DNA from: Ktedonobacter racemifer DSM 44963
GTDB taxonomy: Bacteria; Chloroflexota; Ktedonobacteria; Ktedonobacterales; Ktedonobacteraceae
Reading direction: 5' to 3'
Assembly (NCBI RefSeq): GCF_000178855.1
Contig: NZ_ADVG01000001.1
Coordinates: 744,001 to 808,000 of the forward strand
Length of the DNA: 64,000 nucleotides
How positions within the stretch are numbered: position 1 is the first letter of the stretch; each line of letters starts with the position of its first letter. Of the stretch, positions 44,481 through 52,886 are shown piece by piece. Both the position numbers and the translations under genes were made by a program. Under the pieces are notes generated by a model, which made no database searches, was not told the origin of the DNA, and saw nothing but the letters and a program-made list of their open reading frames with translations.

Positions 44481-46217
44481 CTCAGTCATATGGCCCTTGT
44501 TATGGGTACCATGTCTTTGGTCGTGGCAATGTCGGTGGAGAGCACACTTGTTACTCAGTTCCTCTCCTCCTCCCTCACTTTTAGGAGTGATGTGGTCTAT
44601 CTCGATCTGATCTCCTTCACGGAACTGCAAATCGCACCATCTACACTTGCCTTGCTGCTTCAGAAGCAGCATTGCCAGTGTTCCTCTCGTTGTTGGGTGG
44701 TTTTTCAGTCGTTGGCTCCAATACAAGAGATTTCCGTCATAGGGGCTGGCAGCACCTTTTACTTTGACATGTCGTTGGATCTTCGTCGCATCATGCCTTC
44801 TCAGGTCATAGTCTTCGGAGGTTGCAAAGATGCCGTGTTGGCCTTCGCCTCTCTTCCAGTACCTTTGCCTAATCCAATGTCTGTTTTTGTTTGGGTGCCT
44901 GCGAATTGCCCACGACCATAGCTGTTGCTGGAGAATGTAGTCGCATCTACTGTACTCAGCCTTGGAGCAGACTGTTCTGTAGTAATTGGACCATCCCCTG
45001 ATGATGGCAGAAAGCTCCTTAATCAGTTGTCCTTGCGGCGCTGATCTCCGTTTGTCGATTTGCTGCTTCATCTGGGCTATGTGTCGTTTGACGGCTTCTT
45101 TGCTCGGTTTGATGATCGTTTTGAAGCCAAGTGGGGTGCCTTGTGAGTTGGTCCCTGTACGGTTCTTTCCTACCGGATATTGCCGGATGGAAAATCCTAG
45201 AAACTCGAATCCCACATTTCCTTCATAGGGTGTGAGTGTGTGGGTGATTCTCGTTTTACTTGGCTTCAGTTCCAGTCCCATGTCCTTTAACCAGTCATTG
45301 ATTCTTGTTTTCACTTCAAGGATGGTTTCTAACGTTGAATGAAAGACCACCAGATCATCAGCGTATCGTACCATTTGGGGTTTATCCCTTGTGGTCCTCT
45401 TTACGCCTTTGAGAGCCTCTTCCAGTCCGTGCAACGCTATATTCATGAGTAAAGGGGAGACCACGCCACCCTGCGGGGTTCCGCTGGGTGTGGGTGTGAA
45501 TTCTCCCTCTGTCATGACTCCCGATTTGAGCCAGGCCTGGACGGTCTGTCTCAGACGTGGATAGGTCTGAAGTTTTTTCAAGAGTGCTGCCTGGTCAATG
45601 TTATCGAAACAACCCCAGATGTCGGCGTCAAAGACATATTTTGCCTTTTTTCCGATATCAGAAAAGATTGCTGCGATAGCATCATGACAAGATCGTCCGG
45701 GGCGAAAACCATAGCTGTTCACTTCAAAGCGAGCTTCCCATTCTGGTTCGAGCGCGAATTTTACAAGACATTGTCGTCCACGCTCATACATCGTAGGAAT
45801 CCCTAAAGGCCGTTGTTCGTTTTTTCCAGGCTTGGGGATAAATACCCTTCGGACTGGTTTTACTTTCTGCGGCCATTGTTTGGGATGAATGAGCGATGCC
45901 ACCTGTCGCCTCTGTTGAGGTTTCAAGTTCTTCACTCCATCAACCCCCGCTGTTTTCTTGCCCTGATTATCCTGTGAGACGCGGCGTACAGCAAGAAGCC
46001 TTGCTGCTTCCGATTTCATCAAGAGCTTTTGAAGTTTTTGGACTGCGCGTTGATTGCCACGTTGACTGGCTCGGTAGATTCTCTTTTGGATGCGGTAGAC
46101 ATGCTGCTCAAACTTGCGCCAGGGCAGCTTGTTCCAAGCCTCACTCTCAGGGTCAAGTTTCTTCTTGACCCTGGGTGCTTTCCTATTTGCCATCGTACTT
46201 GATTTTCTACTTTCCAT
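44412..46217 (-). CDS. ltrA: Group II intron-encoded reverse transcriptase/maturase with HNH endonuclease
   Basis: A 601-residue intron-encoded protein. RT blocks: VRRVFIPKPGKNEQRPLGIP, SYGFRPGRSCHDAI, FDADIWGCFDNID, GTPQGGVVSPLL and the catalytic YADD in MVRYADDLVV (near residue 285). The maturase (X) domain includes LIKELSAIIRGWSNYYRTVCSK. The C-terminal HNH endonuclease has CRWC...IDHITPKSEGG...LHRHCHDQRHG. All look intact. The frame runs through domain V and VI before stopping. Start 46217 or Met9 at 46193. Confidence 0.93.
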   Translation of the reverse strand: MESRKSSTMANRKAPRVKKKLDPESEAWNKLPWRKFEQHVYRIQKRIYRASQRGNQRAVQKLQKLLMKSEAARLLAVRRVSQDNQGKKTAGVDGVKNLKPQQRRQVASLIHPKQWPQKVKPVRRVFIPKPGKNEQRPLGIPTMYERGRQCLVKFALEPEWEARFEVNSYGFRPGRSCHDAIAAIFSDIGKKAKYVFDADIWGCFDNIDQAALLKKLQTYPRLRQTVQAWLKSGVMTEGEFTPTPSGTPQGGVVSPLLMNIALHGLEEALKGVKRTTRDKPQMVRYADDLVVFHSTLETILEVKTRINDWLKDMGLELKPSKTRITHTLTPYEGNVGFEFLGFSIRQYPVGKNRTGTNSQGTPLGFKTIIKPSKEAVKRHIAQMKQQIDKRRSAPQGQLIKELSAIIRGWSNYYRTVCSKAEYSRCDYILQQQLWSWAIRRHPNKNRHWIRQRYWKRGEGQHGIFATSEDYDLRRHDATKIQRHVKVKGAASPYDGNLLYWSQRLKNHPTTRGTLAMLLLKQQGKCRWCDLQFREGDQIEIDHITPKSEGGGEELSNKCALHRHCHDQRHGTHNKGHMTEEPSEEKSSCSVLQTSGWGDPCA

Positions 46218-46849
46218 ACAACTGTGTCCACGTCAGCCTATCCTCTCGCTTTCCGAGAGGCATTCGCTTCTTGGACAATCCTTCCGTCGTGCTGCTTGCG
46301 GTTGGCACCTGCTCATGGTATCGACCCCCATGAGAGCAAACACGCGGTTACTCCGTTCCGTTGCTCTGTTTTGCGCTACCGTAGGTGTGCATTCTCCACC
46401 GGAGTCCTGACAGATAGGCAATGGAGCTGTACCATCTCCATTGTGTACTCGACTCGTTCCCGTTTTGGGCTGGCTTGTTATCCTGCGTAGGCCAGTTTTT
46501 CGTAACGATGGTTCAGTCATGCATTCGTTTTACCTGCCTTGTTAGACAAGCTTCTCACCGTAGTAGCCAACTAGAAGGTGTCCTCACATCAGGTTTATGA
46601 GGCATCCCCCGTTTCATCCCGCTTCACTGTTTGAGGGCCAGTCGCTACAGTGGGGATGATGCTATCCATTCCTATCGAATGGGAGAGGAATTGCGCCTCT
46701 CGTCAGAGAAACAGTTGTCAGTGTCTTTCAAAAAAAAAAAACACCGCTGCTCGTCCCCCATTTATCATGGTTTGGAGCAAACGGGTCGCACGATAGATGC
46801 GAAAGAGATACGTTTTTCTTGGTTTCTTTTCGGCTGCTTTTGTTTGCAT

Positions 46850-47188
46850 GTTCAGTGAAGCCGTAGCTATACTTTTGTTGCTCAATAGAGTGCTTGATGA
46901 CGCTCAATGGAGCACTGCTAGGCGTCCCGACGAAGTACGAATTGGTCCACCATGTCAGCAATTTCCGTGATATTTGGGACACCAGACCACGTGAGAGTGG
47001 CAACGGTAGAACACGTTCCGATTGCTTTTGTCTGTCTTGCCCATATCATGGAGTATACAGCAGAAAGCTATCTCCTGTCAAGAACATGCGTTCGCGGAAC
47101 GAACTTCCCCTATTCCCCTTCCCCAAAAAGGAACGCGCCTTTCATCCCCATGGCTGAAGCACAGGGGCTTTCAGGCGCGGTGTTTGGG
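46850..47188. other. Left part of the tnpB element, no gene
   Basis: Between the tnpB start and the presumed left-end hairpin (47134-47179) about 300 bases show no credible gene. This is where a Y1 transposase gene would sit in a complete IS605-type element; none is present. Confidence 0.5.
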
Positions 47189-47259
47189 TAATAAATAAAA
47201 ATCAACAGGCAAAGAACCTGAAGTGTTCAGGTTCTTTGCCTGTTGATTTTTATTTATTA
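47189..47259 (-). terminator. 34-bp perfect hairpin ending the CBS gene
   Basis: Arms 47189-47222 and 47226-47259 pair perfectly with a GTG loop. The stop codon of the cystathionine beta-synthase gene (47257-47259) is inside the arm. Confidence 0.85.
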
Positions 47260-48624
47260 TCTAGCGTGGGCCCAGAATTCGAGCAGGTCGCTTTTGGTAA
47301 CGATGCCCTCAAGCAGGCCATTGTGAACGACGGCGACCGCCGAGTGCCCCATGTTGAAGAGCGTATAGGCCTCGCGGGCCTCAGAGACCGCGTCCAGTAC
47401 GGGGAAGGCTGGTCCCTGTAACTGGCCAACCGTGGTCGATTCCAGGGGCTCTCCGCTCGCCAGGCGACGTAGCAGCAGGTCTTCGGTCAGGCTGCCCACC
47501 ATCTTGCCGCCCTCCATGACGGGCGTCTGGCTGATACCATAGCGCCGCAGCAACTCAACGGCATCGGCGACCGAGTCGTTGGGAGTGATGCTGACCACCA
47601 GGGGCATGCTCTGTGAGTGCGAGCGGCGATACGCCAGCACATCCTGCATGACTGGCTGCTCGCTCTCGGCCGGGACCAGCAGGTTGTTCTCGCGCATCCA
47701 GGTGTCGTTAAACTGCTTGGTCAGGTAGCCGCGACCCGTGTCGGGGAGCAACACGACCAGCACATCCTGGGGGGTAAGACGCTTGGCATAGGTCATAGCT
47801 GCCGCCAGGGCCGTGCCCCCCGAGCCACCAACCAGGATACCCTCCTCGCGTGCCAGGCGCCTGGCCCAGTAGAACGAGGTACGGTCATCAACACGAATCA
47901 CGTCGTCGACAACAGCGGTATCATAGTTGCGCGGGAACATGTCCATGCCGATACCCTCGACCTTGTAGGGCTTGGGGGTATCGCCCGAGTAGACCGAGCC
48001 TGGAGGATCCGCGCCAATGATTTTGATCTGTGGATTCTGCTCTTTGAGATAGCGGCTGGTCCCAGAAATAGTTCCACCTGTGCCGATGCCCGCGACGAAG
48101 GCCGTGATCTTGCCCGCAGTATCGCGCCAGATCTCTGGACCCGTGGAGCCATAGTGCGCCGCCGGGTTGGCCGGATTCGAGTACTGGTCGGGGCAGCACG
48201 CGCCCGGAATCTCCTTCGCCAGGCGATAGGCGACGTTTTTATAGTACTCCGGCGAGTCATGGGTAACGCTGCTCGGGCAGATCACAACCTCCGCGCCATA
48301 CGCGCGCAACAGGCTCCTCTTCTCCTCGCTGGCCTTGTCGGTCATGACGAAGATGCAGTGATAGCCTTTGATCGCTGCCGCGATTGCCAGGCCATGCCCG
48401 GTGTTACCGCTCGTTGGCTCGACAATCGTCCCGCCTGGACGCAGCAGGCCTTGCTGCTCGCAGTACTCAATCATCGCCGGACCAATGCGATCCTTCACGC
48501 TCCCACCCGGATTAAAAAACTCCACCTTCGCCAGCACCATCGGCGGCATATCGCTTGCGATGCGCTTCAATTGCACCAGCGGCGTATTCCCGATCCCCTC
48601 TAACAGCGAATCGTAATAACGCAT
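47257..48624 (-). CDS. Cystathionine beta-synthase with C-terminal CBS pair
   Basis: A 455-residue PLP enzyme that condenses serine and homocysteine to cystathionine (transsulfuration). The PLP lysine is in FFNPGGSVKDRIG, followed by EPTSGNTGHGLA and the phosphate-binding GIGTGGTISGTSR; VEGIGMDMFP is also characteristic. Residues from about 325 on form two CBS domains (SVADAVELLRRYGISQTPVMEGG and a second ending GIVTKSDLLEFWA), which may sense S-adenosylmethionine. ATG 48624 is chosen because GGGAGGGGA lies just upstream; a TTG at 48690 lacks a site. A cysteine synthase role is the main alternative. Confidence 0.9.
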   Translation of the reverse strand: MRYYDSLLEGIGNTPLVQLKRIASDMPPMVLAKVEFFNPGGSVKDRIGPAMIEYCEQQGLLRPGGTIVEPTSGNTGHGLAIAAAIKGYHCIFVMTDKASEEKRSLLRAYGAEVVICPSSVTHDSPEYYKNVAYRLAKEIPGACCPDQYSNPANPAAHYGSTGPEIWRDTAGKITAFVAGIGTGGTISGTSRYLKEQNPQIKIIGADPPGSVYSGDTPKPYKVEGIGMDMFPRNYDTAVVDDVIRVDDRTSFYWARRLAREEGILVGGSGGTALAAAMTYAKRLTPQDVLVVLLPDTGRGYLTKQFNDTWMRENNLLVPAESEQPVMQDVLAYRRSHSQSMPLVVSITPNDSVADAVELLRRYGISQTPVMEGGKMVGSLTEDLLLRRLASGEPLESTTVGQLQGPAFPVLDAVSEAREAYTLFNMGHSAVAVVHNGLLEGIVTKSDLLEFWAHAR

Positions 48625-48926
48625 ATTCCCCTCCCGCAAGGGAGCCTTATCCTTATTGGTTTCTATCATTTCGACCTCGTCGATGTACAAATGACGACAC
48701 AGCGAAACGCGGACGACACGAGGACATGGCGGGATAAAGCGCGTGAGATCAACGGCGATTCCACTTCGAGGCCCCGCAGCTTAGCCAACCCTGGCCCTTA
48801 CAATCTCCCTGTGTCAGCGTCAAACAAGCATACAGATGTAATGTCGTCAGAACTGATAAGACATTACAGCATATGTCACGTTTCCACAGTATAACACAAA
48901 CCTTCCCGCGACTACACTACACCCCT
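48625..48926. other. Intergenic region upstream of the CBS gene
   Basis: Promoter region for the CBS gene. No gene or clear signal apart from the ribosome-binding site at 48627-48635. Confidence 0.35.
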
Positions 48927-49304
48927 CTACCCCTGGACCTGCGGCGGCAGTTCCTGTCCTTCTGATACATATGGCTCTACTGGCTGCTGCTCGCGCTCCT
49001 TTGTGCTCTGATCCAGGCCCTGCCCCTGGTATCCATCATCGTAGCCCGCCAGCGGCTGCTCGTCCCAGGCCGACTCCTTCGGCTGGGGCATGTTGGACCC
49101 TCTGCCCGGCCCTTTCTGCAAGTGCTCCAATTCCAACCGCAAGCGTAATTCCTCATTCTTCTTCTCCTGCATCTTCAACTGCTGCTCGAAAGAAGCTTTG
49201 AATATCCCTCGCACGATGCTTGTAATCGACCCGCCGAAAATAAACAAAAAGATCATAATTAGCCAGATATTATCAAAAAACGTTTTTGCTAGTTCGTTTA
49301 ACAT
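48927..49304 (-). CDS. Single-pass membrane protein with coiled-coil and disordered tail
   Basis: A 125-residue protein: one membrane helix (FFDNIWLIMIFLFIFGGSI) near the N-terminus, a charged coiled-coil (ASFEQQLKMQEKKNEELRLRLELEHLQ) and a disordered Pro/Gln/Gly-rich C-terminus. The layout resembles small spore-forming or envelope proteins of unknown function. The neighbouring four-helix membrane gene on the same strand may be a partner, but a strong hairpin separates them. Confidence 0.65.
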   Translation of the reverse strand: MLNELAKTFFDNIWLIMIFLFIFGGSITSIVRGIFKASFEQQLKMQEKKNEELRLRLELEHLQKGPGRGSNMPQPKESAWDEQPLAGYDDGYQGQGLDQSTKEREQQPVEPYVSEGQELPPQVQG

Positions 49305-49383
49305 AGTTCTCTTCCTCTTAGCATGAACATTGCCAGTAAAACTCTCCTATTAGAAGAACGTATGCTCATGCCTCTTTTAAAAC

Positions 49384-49450
49384 ATAGAAAAATGCCAGAA
49401 GCTCCAGGAGATTGCCTGGCAATCCCCTGGAGCTTCTGGCATTTTTCTAT
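49384..49450 (-). terminator. 25-bp perfect hairpin
   Basis: Arms 49384-49408 and 49426-49450 pair perfectly, with a small inner ATTG/CAAT stem. The stop codon of the membrane protein gene at 49447-49449 is in the arm. Confidence 0.85.
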
Positions 49451-49932
49451 TTCACGTGTACAAACATGTGATACCATTGCGCTCCATAGAGGAACTCGAA
49501 TACGATTGCCACCAGACTGGTCATCAGCCCCAGGCCACGCCCACGCGCGCCCTTGTTCCCTATAATGGTGGTTCCAAGCGCCGCCAGGATCCAGATAACA
49601 GCCGTCAAGCCCGCGATCACCAGGAAACCATTGCTCAGCCAGGCCAGGTTCTCGCTGACCAGGGCGTACCAATCCTTGGGGAGCGCTTTCGTCGTATTTG
49701 TGGTATACAAACTGAGCGCGCCTGTCGCCACCGTCGCGAGCACAAAGAAGAGGCCGATCAATAAGCCTTGCCCATAGTCGAGCATGAAGCGTGCCAGTTT
49801 GAACGTGAACGACTTCTCACGCTGCCAGCGATACTTGTTCAGCGGGTCCAGCCTGCTAAATAAGACGGCTCCAAATAAAGCTATAGCATATACAAGAATG
49901 CCAAGCACAATTATGCCCCAGAATTTGACCAT
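49447..49932 (-). CDS. Four-helix membrane protein
   Basis: A 161-residue protein with four membrane segments (IIVLGILVYAIALFGAVLF; GLLIGLFFVLATVATGALSL; FLVIAGLTAVIWILAALGTTI; LGLMTSLVAIVFEFLYGAQW). No recognised family or catalytic residues. The start ATG at 49932 precedes a clear hydrophobic helix. Function unknown. Confidence 0.65.
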   Translation of the reverse strand: MVKFWGIIVLGILVYAIALFGAVLFSRLDPLNKYRWQREKSFTFKLARFMLDYGQGLLIGLFFVLATVATGALSLYTTNTTKALPKDWYALVSENLAWLSNGFLVIAGLTAVIWILAALGTTIIGNKGARGRGLGLMTSLVAIVFEFLYGAQWYHMFVHVK

Positions 49933-50271
49933 TGTTTATCGCTTCCTTTGCACATTTTTATCTGCTTACTCACGCGCATCTACCTGCATATTCAACGCTA
50001 TCTCTCTCCTCAACCGCCACCACTCGCCATTTCTAGCATCAGGGATCATACCGATGCGATTGTATCATAAAATTGATATTTACAGATACAATACCTGACC
50101 ATCGCCCCTTTGTACCTGAGATCGCTCACATTTGTATTGACATTCCACTACACTTCTGCTATCTTAGGAACACAAACATTCTTTAAATCAGGACATATGT
50201 CGCGGGTCATGGGGACGCGTGAGGCCCAAACAGCACACGTTTCCATAAGCTTTATGGGAGGCTAGAATACT
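49933..50271. other. Divergent intergenic region
   Basis: Promoters for the membrane protein (minus) and XRE regulator (plus). TTGACA at about 50136-50141 followed by CTATCT-like sequence near 50158 is a plausible promoter for the regulator. No gene. Confidence 0.4.
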
Positions 50272-50571
50272 TTGACCATCTCGTGCAAACTACGCTTGCT
50301 ATTGGCAAGGGCAAATGTAGAGCGAGCAAAAGAGGGCCTGCCCCCCTTGAGCCTGCGCCGCCTGGCTCAGGAAAGCGGCGTCTCGTTGAGTGTCCTGGCC
50401 GCGCTTCATCGTGGCCAGAGCCGGCGCGTTGACTATACCACCATCGATCAGCTACTCAACTACTTTAACCGCTATTTCGGTGTGACGGTCAATGATCTCC
50501 TCACCTGGGAACACGCCCTTCAAGATGAGGTTCCTCTCACCCTCGATGCGAGCCGAGGACGCGCCACCTGA
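50272..50571 (+). CDS. XRE-family (Cro/C1) helix-turn-helix regulator
   Basis: A 99-residue DNA-binding protein. The lambda-Cro type helix-turn-helix is LSLRRLAQESGVSLSVLAALHRGQSRRVDYTTIDQLLNYF, followed by a short FGVTVNDLL segment that is typical of small XRE regulators. TTG start with GGGAGG nine bases upstream. Targets unknown; the downstream map gene is separated by a strong hairpin. Confidence 0.8.
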   Translation: MTISCKLRLLLARANVERAKEGLPPLSLRRLAQESGVSLSVLAALHRGQSRRVDYTTIDQLLNYFNRYFGVTVNDLLTWEHALQDEVPLTLDASRGRAT

Positions 50572-50657
50572 CAAGGCTTTCCATGCCTTCCCAAGCCTTA
50601 CATACATGGGCATTTACTTTACATGTGTTTACTCAAGACTTCTCGCCACTCCGTGGC

Positions 50658-50728
50658 TCGCCAGGGTTAAGGGATGTGGTAAAAAAATGCCTGCAGCATT
50701 TTTTTACCACATCCCTTAACCCTGGCGA
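50658..50728. terminator. 33-bp perfect hairpin
   Basis: Arms 50658-50690 and 50696-50728 pair perfectly with a 5-nt loop and include an A7/T7 segment near the loop. It lies between the XRE regulator and map. Confidence 0.85.
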
Positions 50729-50809
50729 AGCGTCGCAGACGCTGAGAGGCCTCATCAAGAGAAGCTAAATAGCTACTTTCTGTTCTAGAAGAAACGAGGA
50801 TTACATACG

Positions 50810-51598
50810 ATGGCAGTGATGATGAAATCTCGCCAGGAGATCGCCAAACTACGCGAGGCCGGGCGACTGGTGGCTCAGACCTTTGAGGTTATGCGCCCAT
50901 ATGTTAAATCGGGCGTGACGACTCTTGAGTTGGACCAGATCGCCGAGGACTATATTCGCGGTAAGGGCGCGCTCCCCATCTATAAAGGCTATGGCGCTCG
51001 CCCCGCTTATAACGGGCATCCCGCCGTTCCTGCCTTCCCAGGCACCATCTGTATCTCTATCAATGAGGTGGTCTGCCACGGCATTCCCAGCGCAGAGGTC
51101 AAGCTGAAGGAGGGCGATATCGTCGGCGTAGATATCGGTGTCCTGCTCAATGGCTGGGTCGGCGACTCCTGCGTGACCTACGCCGTTGGCGAGATCGATG
51201 AGGAGGCGCAAAAGCTCATGGAGGTCGCCAAACGCTGCACTGAACTGGGTATCGCCGAGGCTCGCCACAATAAACGTCTCGGCGATGTGGGCGCGGCCAT
51301 CCAGGAATACGCCGAGTCCAATGGCTTCTCCACTGTGCGTGAATTGGGAGGCCATGGTGTTGGACGCTCCCTGCACGAAGATCCCCACGTCTCGCACTTT
51401 GGCAGGCGTGGCACCGGCCTGCGTATTCGCCAGGGCATGGTCTTCACCGTCGAGCCTATGATCAACGTGGGAACCGCCAAGACCCGCGTGCTCGCGGACC
51501 AGTGGACCGTCTGCACCGCCGATGGCAAGCGTTCCGCGCAGTTCGAGCATACGCTGGCTGTGACCGATGGCGCCCCCGAACTTTTGACCATCCTCTAG
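50810..51598 (+). CDS. map: Methionine aminopeptidase, type I
   Basis: A 262-residue metalloprotease that removes the initiator Met from nascent proteins. The five metal ligands are recognisable: Asp in VGVDIGV, Asp in VGDSCVT, His in GGHGVGRSLHE, Glu in FTVEPMI and Glu in AQFEHTLAV. Full length for type Ia, with no N-terminal extension. ATG start, though Met4/Met5 just after are alternatives. Ends with a perfect 29-bp hairpin. Confidence 0.95.
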   Translation: MAVMMKSRQEIAKLREAGRLVAQTFEVMRPYVKSGVTTLELDQIAEDYIRGKGALPIYKGYGARPAYNGHPAVPAFPGTICISINEVVCHGIPSAEVKLKEGDIVGVDIGVLLNGWVGDSCVTYAVGEIDEEAQKLMEVAKRCTELGIAEARHNKRLGDVGAAIQEYAESNGFSTVRELGGHGVGRSLHEDPHVSHFGRRGTGLRIRQGMVFTVEPMINVGTAKTRVLADQWTVCTADGKRSAQFEHTLAVTDGAPELLTIL

Positions 51599-51609
51599 AA
51601 ACACTACGT

Positions 51610-51675
51610 AGCATTGAATGGTGTGTGGCCCGACGTGTGCTTTTGTACACGTCGGGCCACACACCATTCAATGCT
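51610..51675 (+). terminator. 29-bp perfect hairpin after map
   Basis: Arms 51610-51638 and 51647-51675 pair perfectly around an 8-nt loop containing TTTT. Confidence 0.85.
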
Positions 51676-51819
51676 GTTCCTTCCCTTCCATATGTACACA
51701 TGTATAAGTTTATAAGCCTACGTATAATGGCACTGGTAGCCAAACTCTGCAACATACAGAGCTCGCTACATCGCCTTCTCGAGCCATAAGAGAAGACAAA
51801 CAGTTTCCGGAATGTTGTT

Positions 51820-51877
51820 GGTTTATGCCCAAACAAACCCGTTCCTGCACAGGACAAGGGAGTAATTGGCATAAACC
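51820..51877 (+). promoter_or_regulatory. Structured leader upstream of the first Gly-rich gene
   Basis: GGTTTATGCC (51820-51829) pairs with GGCATAAACC (51868-51877); inside, CCC...GGG and TCCTG/CAGGA form nested stems. It ends 21 bases before the ATG. It may be a regulatory RNA structure; no known riboswitch was recognised. Confidence 0.4.
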
Positions 51878-51898
51878 TAAGCAAGGAAAGGAACAAAC

Positions 51899-52366
51899 AT
51901 GTCACTTGCTAAGAAGACCGTTTGTACGGTCATATTTACCGTCGTCTTCGCCCTGATGCTGATGGTAGGCACCACCAGCCACGCCTCGGCCCACTCCTGC
52001 GGCTGTGGTGGAGGCCTTGGCTACGGCTATGGCGCTGGTTATGGTGGTGGCTTCGGTGACTATGGTTATGGCGCTGGTTATGGTGGTGGCTTCGGTGACT
52101 ATGGTTATGGCGCTGGTTATGGTGGTGGCTTCGGTGACTATGGCTTTGGTGGTGGCTTCGGTGGCGGTAAAGGCTTCAAAGGCAACAAAGGCTTTGGCCT
52201 CGGCTACGGTGGTGGCTTCGGTCGTGGCTTCGGCTTCGGTCGTGGCTTTGGTGGTGGCTTCGGTGGCCGTGGCTTTGGCGGTGGCTTCGGTGGCCGTGGC
52301 TTTGGCGGTGGCTTCGGTGGCCGTGGCTTCGGCGGTGGCTTCGGTGGCCGTGGCTTCGGCTTCTAG
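51899..52366 (+). CDS. Secreted Gly/Phe/Arg-repeat protein
   Basis: A 155-residue protein with a Sec signal peptide (AKKTVCTVIFTVVFALMLMVG, cleavage near SHASA). The mature part is nearly all low complexity: three copies of a 14-residue GYGAGYGGGFGDY repeat, a Lys/Asn-rich link (GKGFKGNKGFG), then GGFGGRGFG repeats. Such FG/RGG-like sequences are flexible and self-associating; a surface or spore/mycelium-coat role is conceivable but unproven. It is the first of three related genes. AAGGAAAGGAAC precedes the ATG. Confidence 0.85.
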   Translation: MSLAKKTVCTVIFTVVFALMLMVGTTSHASAHSCGCGGGLGYGYGAGYGGGFGDYGYGAGYGGGFGDYGYGAGYGGGFGDYGFGGGFGGGKGFKGNKGFGLGYGGGFGRGFGFGRGFGGGFGGRGFGGGFGGRGFGGGFGGRGFGGGFGGRGFGF

Positions 52367-52419
52367 TGCGGCTGTAAATAACGCCTAGCCTCTAAACTAT
52401 CGCATCATCCAAACTTTCT

Positions 52420-52449
52420 GAGAACAGGACTCACATAAGTCCTGTTCTC
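52420..52449 (+). terminator. Terminator after the first Gly-rich gene
   Basis: GAGAACAGGACT pairs perfectly with AGTCCTGTTCTC around a 6-nt loop, followed by TATAT. Confidence 0.75.
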
Positions 52450-52886
52450 TATATGTCAGATTAGGCCATGTCAGATTGCAATTCAAAAATTTGCAGTGGC
52501 GACATTCATCCCGCTGGGTCCCCACCCAACGAAAGGAAGAAATGACCTCATTCTCCAATCTCTCCCCGATCCTGTCGCGCCCCCAGTCTCCCTGTAACCT
52601 ACAGCGTATCTTCAAAGTGTACTCATTGAATCAACTAAACATACGCACAGGCACCAGTAGCTGCTACTAGCGTACGCAGCACCACTTAGAAGAACAGTGT
52701 TTCAGTCGCATACTCATCAAAGGCGCGGCACCCTAGCATACATGAGTTTATACATGCCTGTATACTAAAACCAGAAAAAGCAGAAACCTGTAGTGCATCC
52801 CCTGGAAAGCATCACTTGTAGTAGCATCCTCAAACGGTACACATGACAGGAGCAATCTAGGCTCAGGCACTAAGGAGAAAAAAGAC
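52450..52886. other. Intergenic region before the second Gly-rich gene
   Basis: About 440 bases with no credible gene. A ribosome-binding region AAGGAGAAA lies just before 52887. No repeat shared with the other two family members' upstream regions was found by eye. Confidence 0.35.

Larger units (their letters stand above)
44406..46791 (-). mobile_element. Group II intron (CL-type), about 2.39 kb
   Basis: The 5' end is GTGCGACCCG (46791 downward), the standard GTGCG intron start. The 3' end carries domain V and VI and stops at ...TTAGTTTAT(C). One C is ambiguous at the junction, but both choices give the same spliced exon. An open reading frame for the reverse transcriptase sits in domain IV after about 575 bases of ribozyme core. 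A candidate EBS1 (GATAGG, 46671-46676) could pair with the last six exon bases TCTATC. Confidence 0.9.
43271..46849 (-). pseudogene. tnpB: tnpB split by a group II intron and frameshifted
   Basis: Exon 1 (46792-46849) encodes 19 residues ending KTYLFRIY; exon 2 (44405 downward) continues PSRKQRQKLEAWLGLCCEV, exactly as a normal TnpB N-terminus should. Exon 2 has RuvC-I VGIDVGLKTFA, then loses one base in a five-G run (43813-43817); the other frame continues with LVVEALVVRN-type sequence (QFGLLAVEALVV, RuvC-II Glu), the CSACG/CSQCG zinc finger and RuvC-III HRDHNGSLNIL. So splicing alone would not give a full protein; a +1 correction is also required. The single-base loss may be decay or an assembly error. 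Confidence 0.85.
43255..47185 (-). mobile_element. IS200/IS605-type tnpB-only element interrupted by a group II intron
   Basis: Right end: CCCC-A-CGGCT-ACA-AGCCG-GGGG hairpin (43263-43284), typical of IS605-group ends. Left end: a CGCGCCT...AGGCGCG structure with inner CCCC/GGGG (47134-47179). Between them lie tnpB and the intron inserted in it. No Y1 transposase. The left border is approximate. Confidence 0.7.

Noticed and set aside
46728..47003. 91-residue minus-strand frame before the intron
   Set aside because: Overlaps tnpB exon 1 in another frame and ends in the intron's T-run; the tnpB frame explains the region.
52005..52366. Possible CRISPR or satellite array
   Set aside because: The periodicity is the codon repeat of a Gly-rich protein; there are no spacers of constant length between identical repeats.
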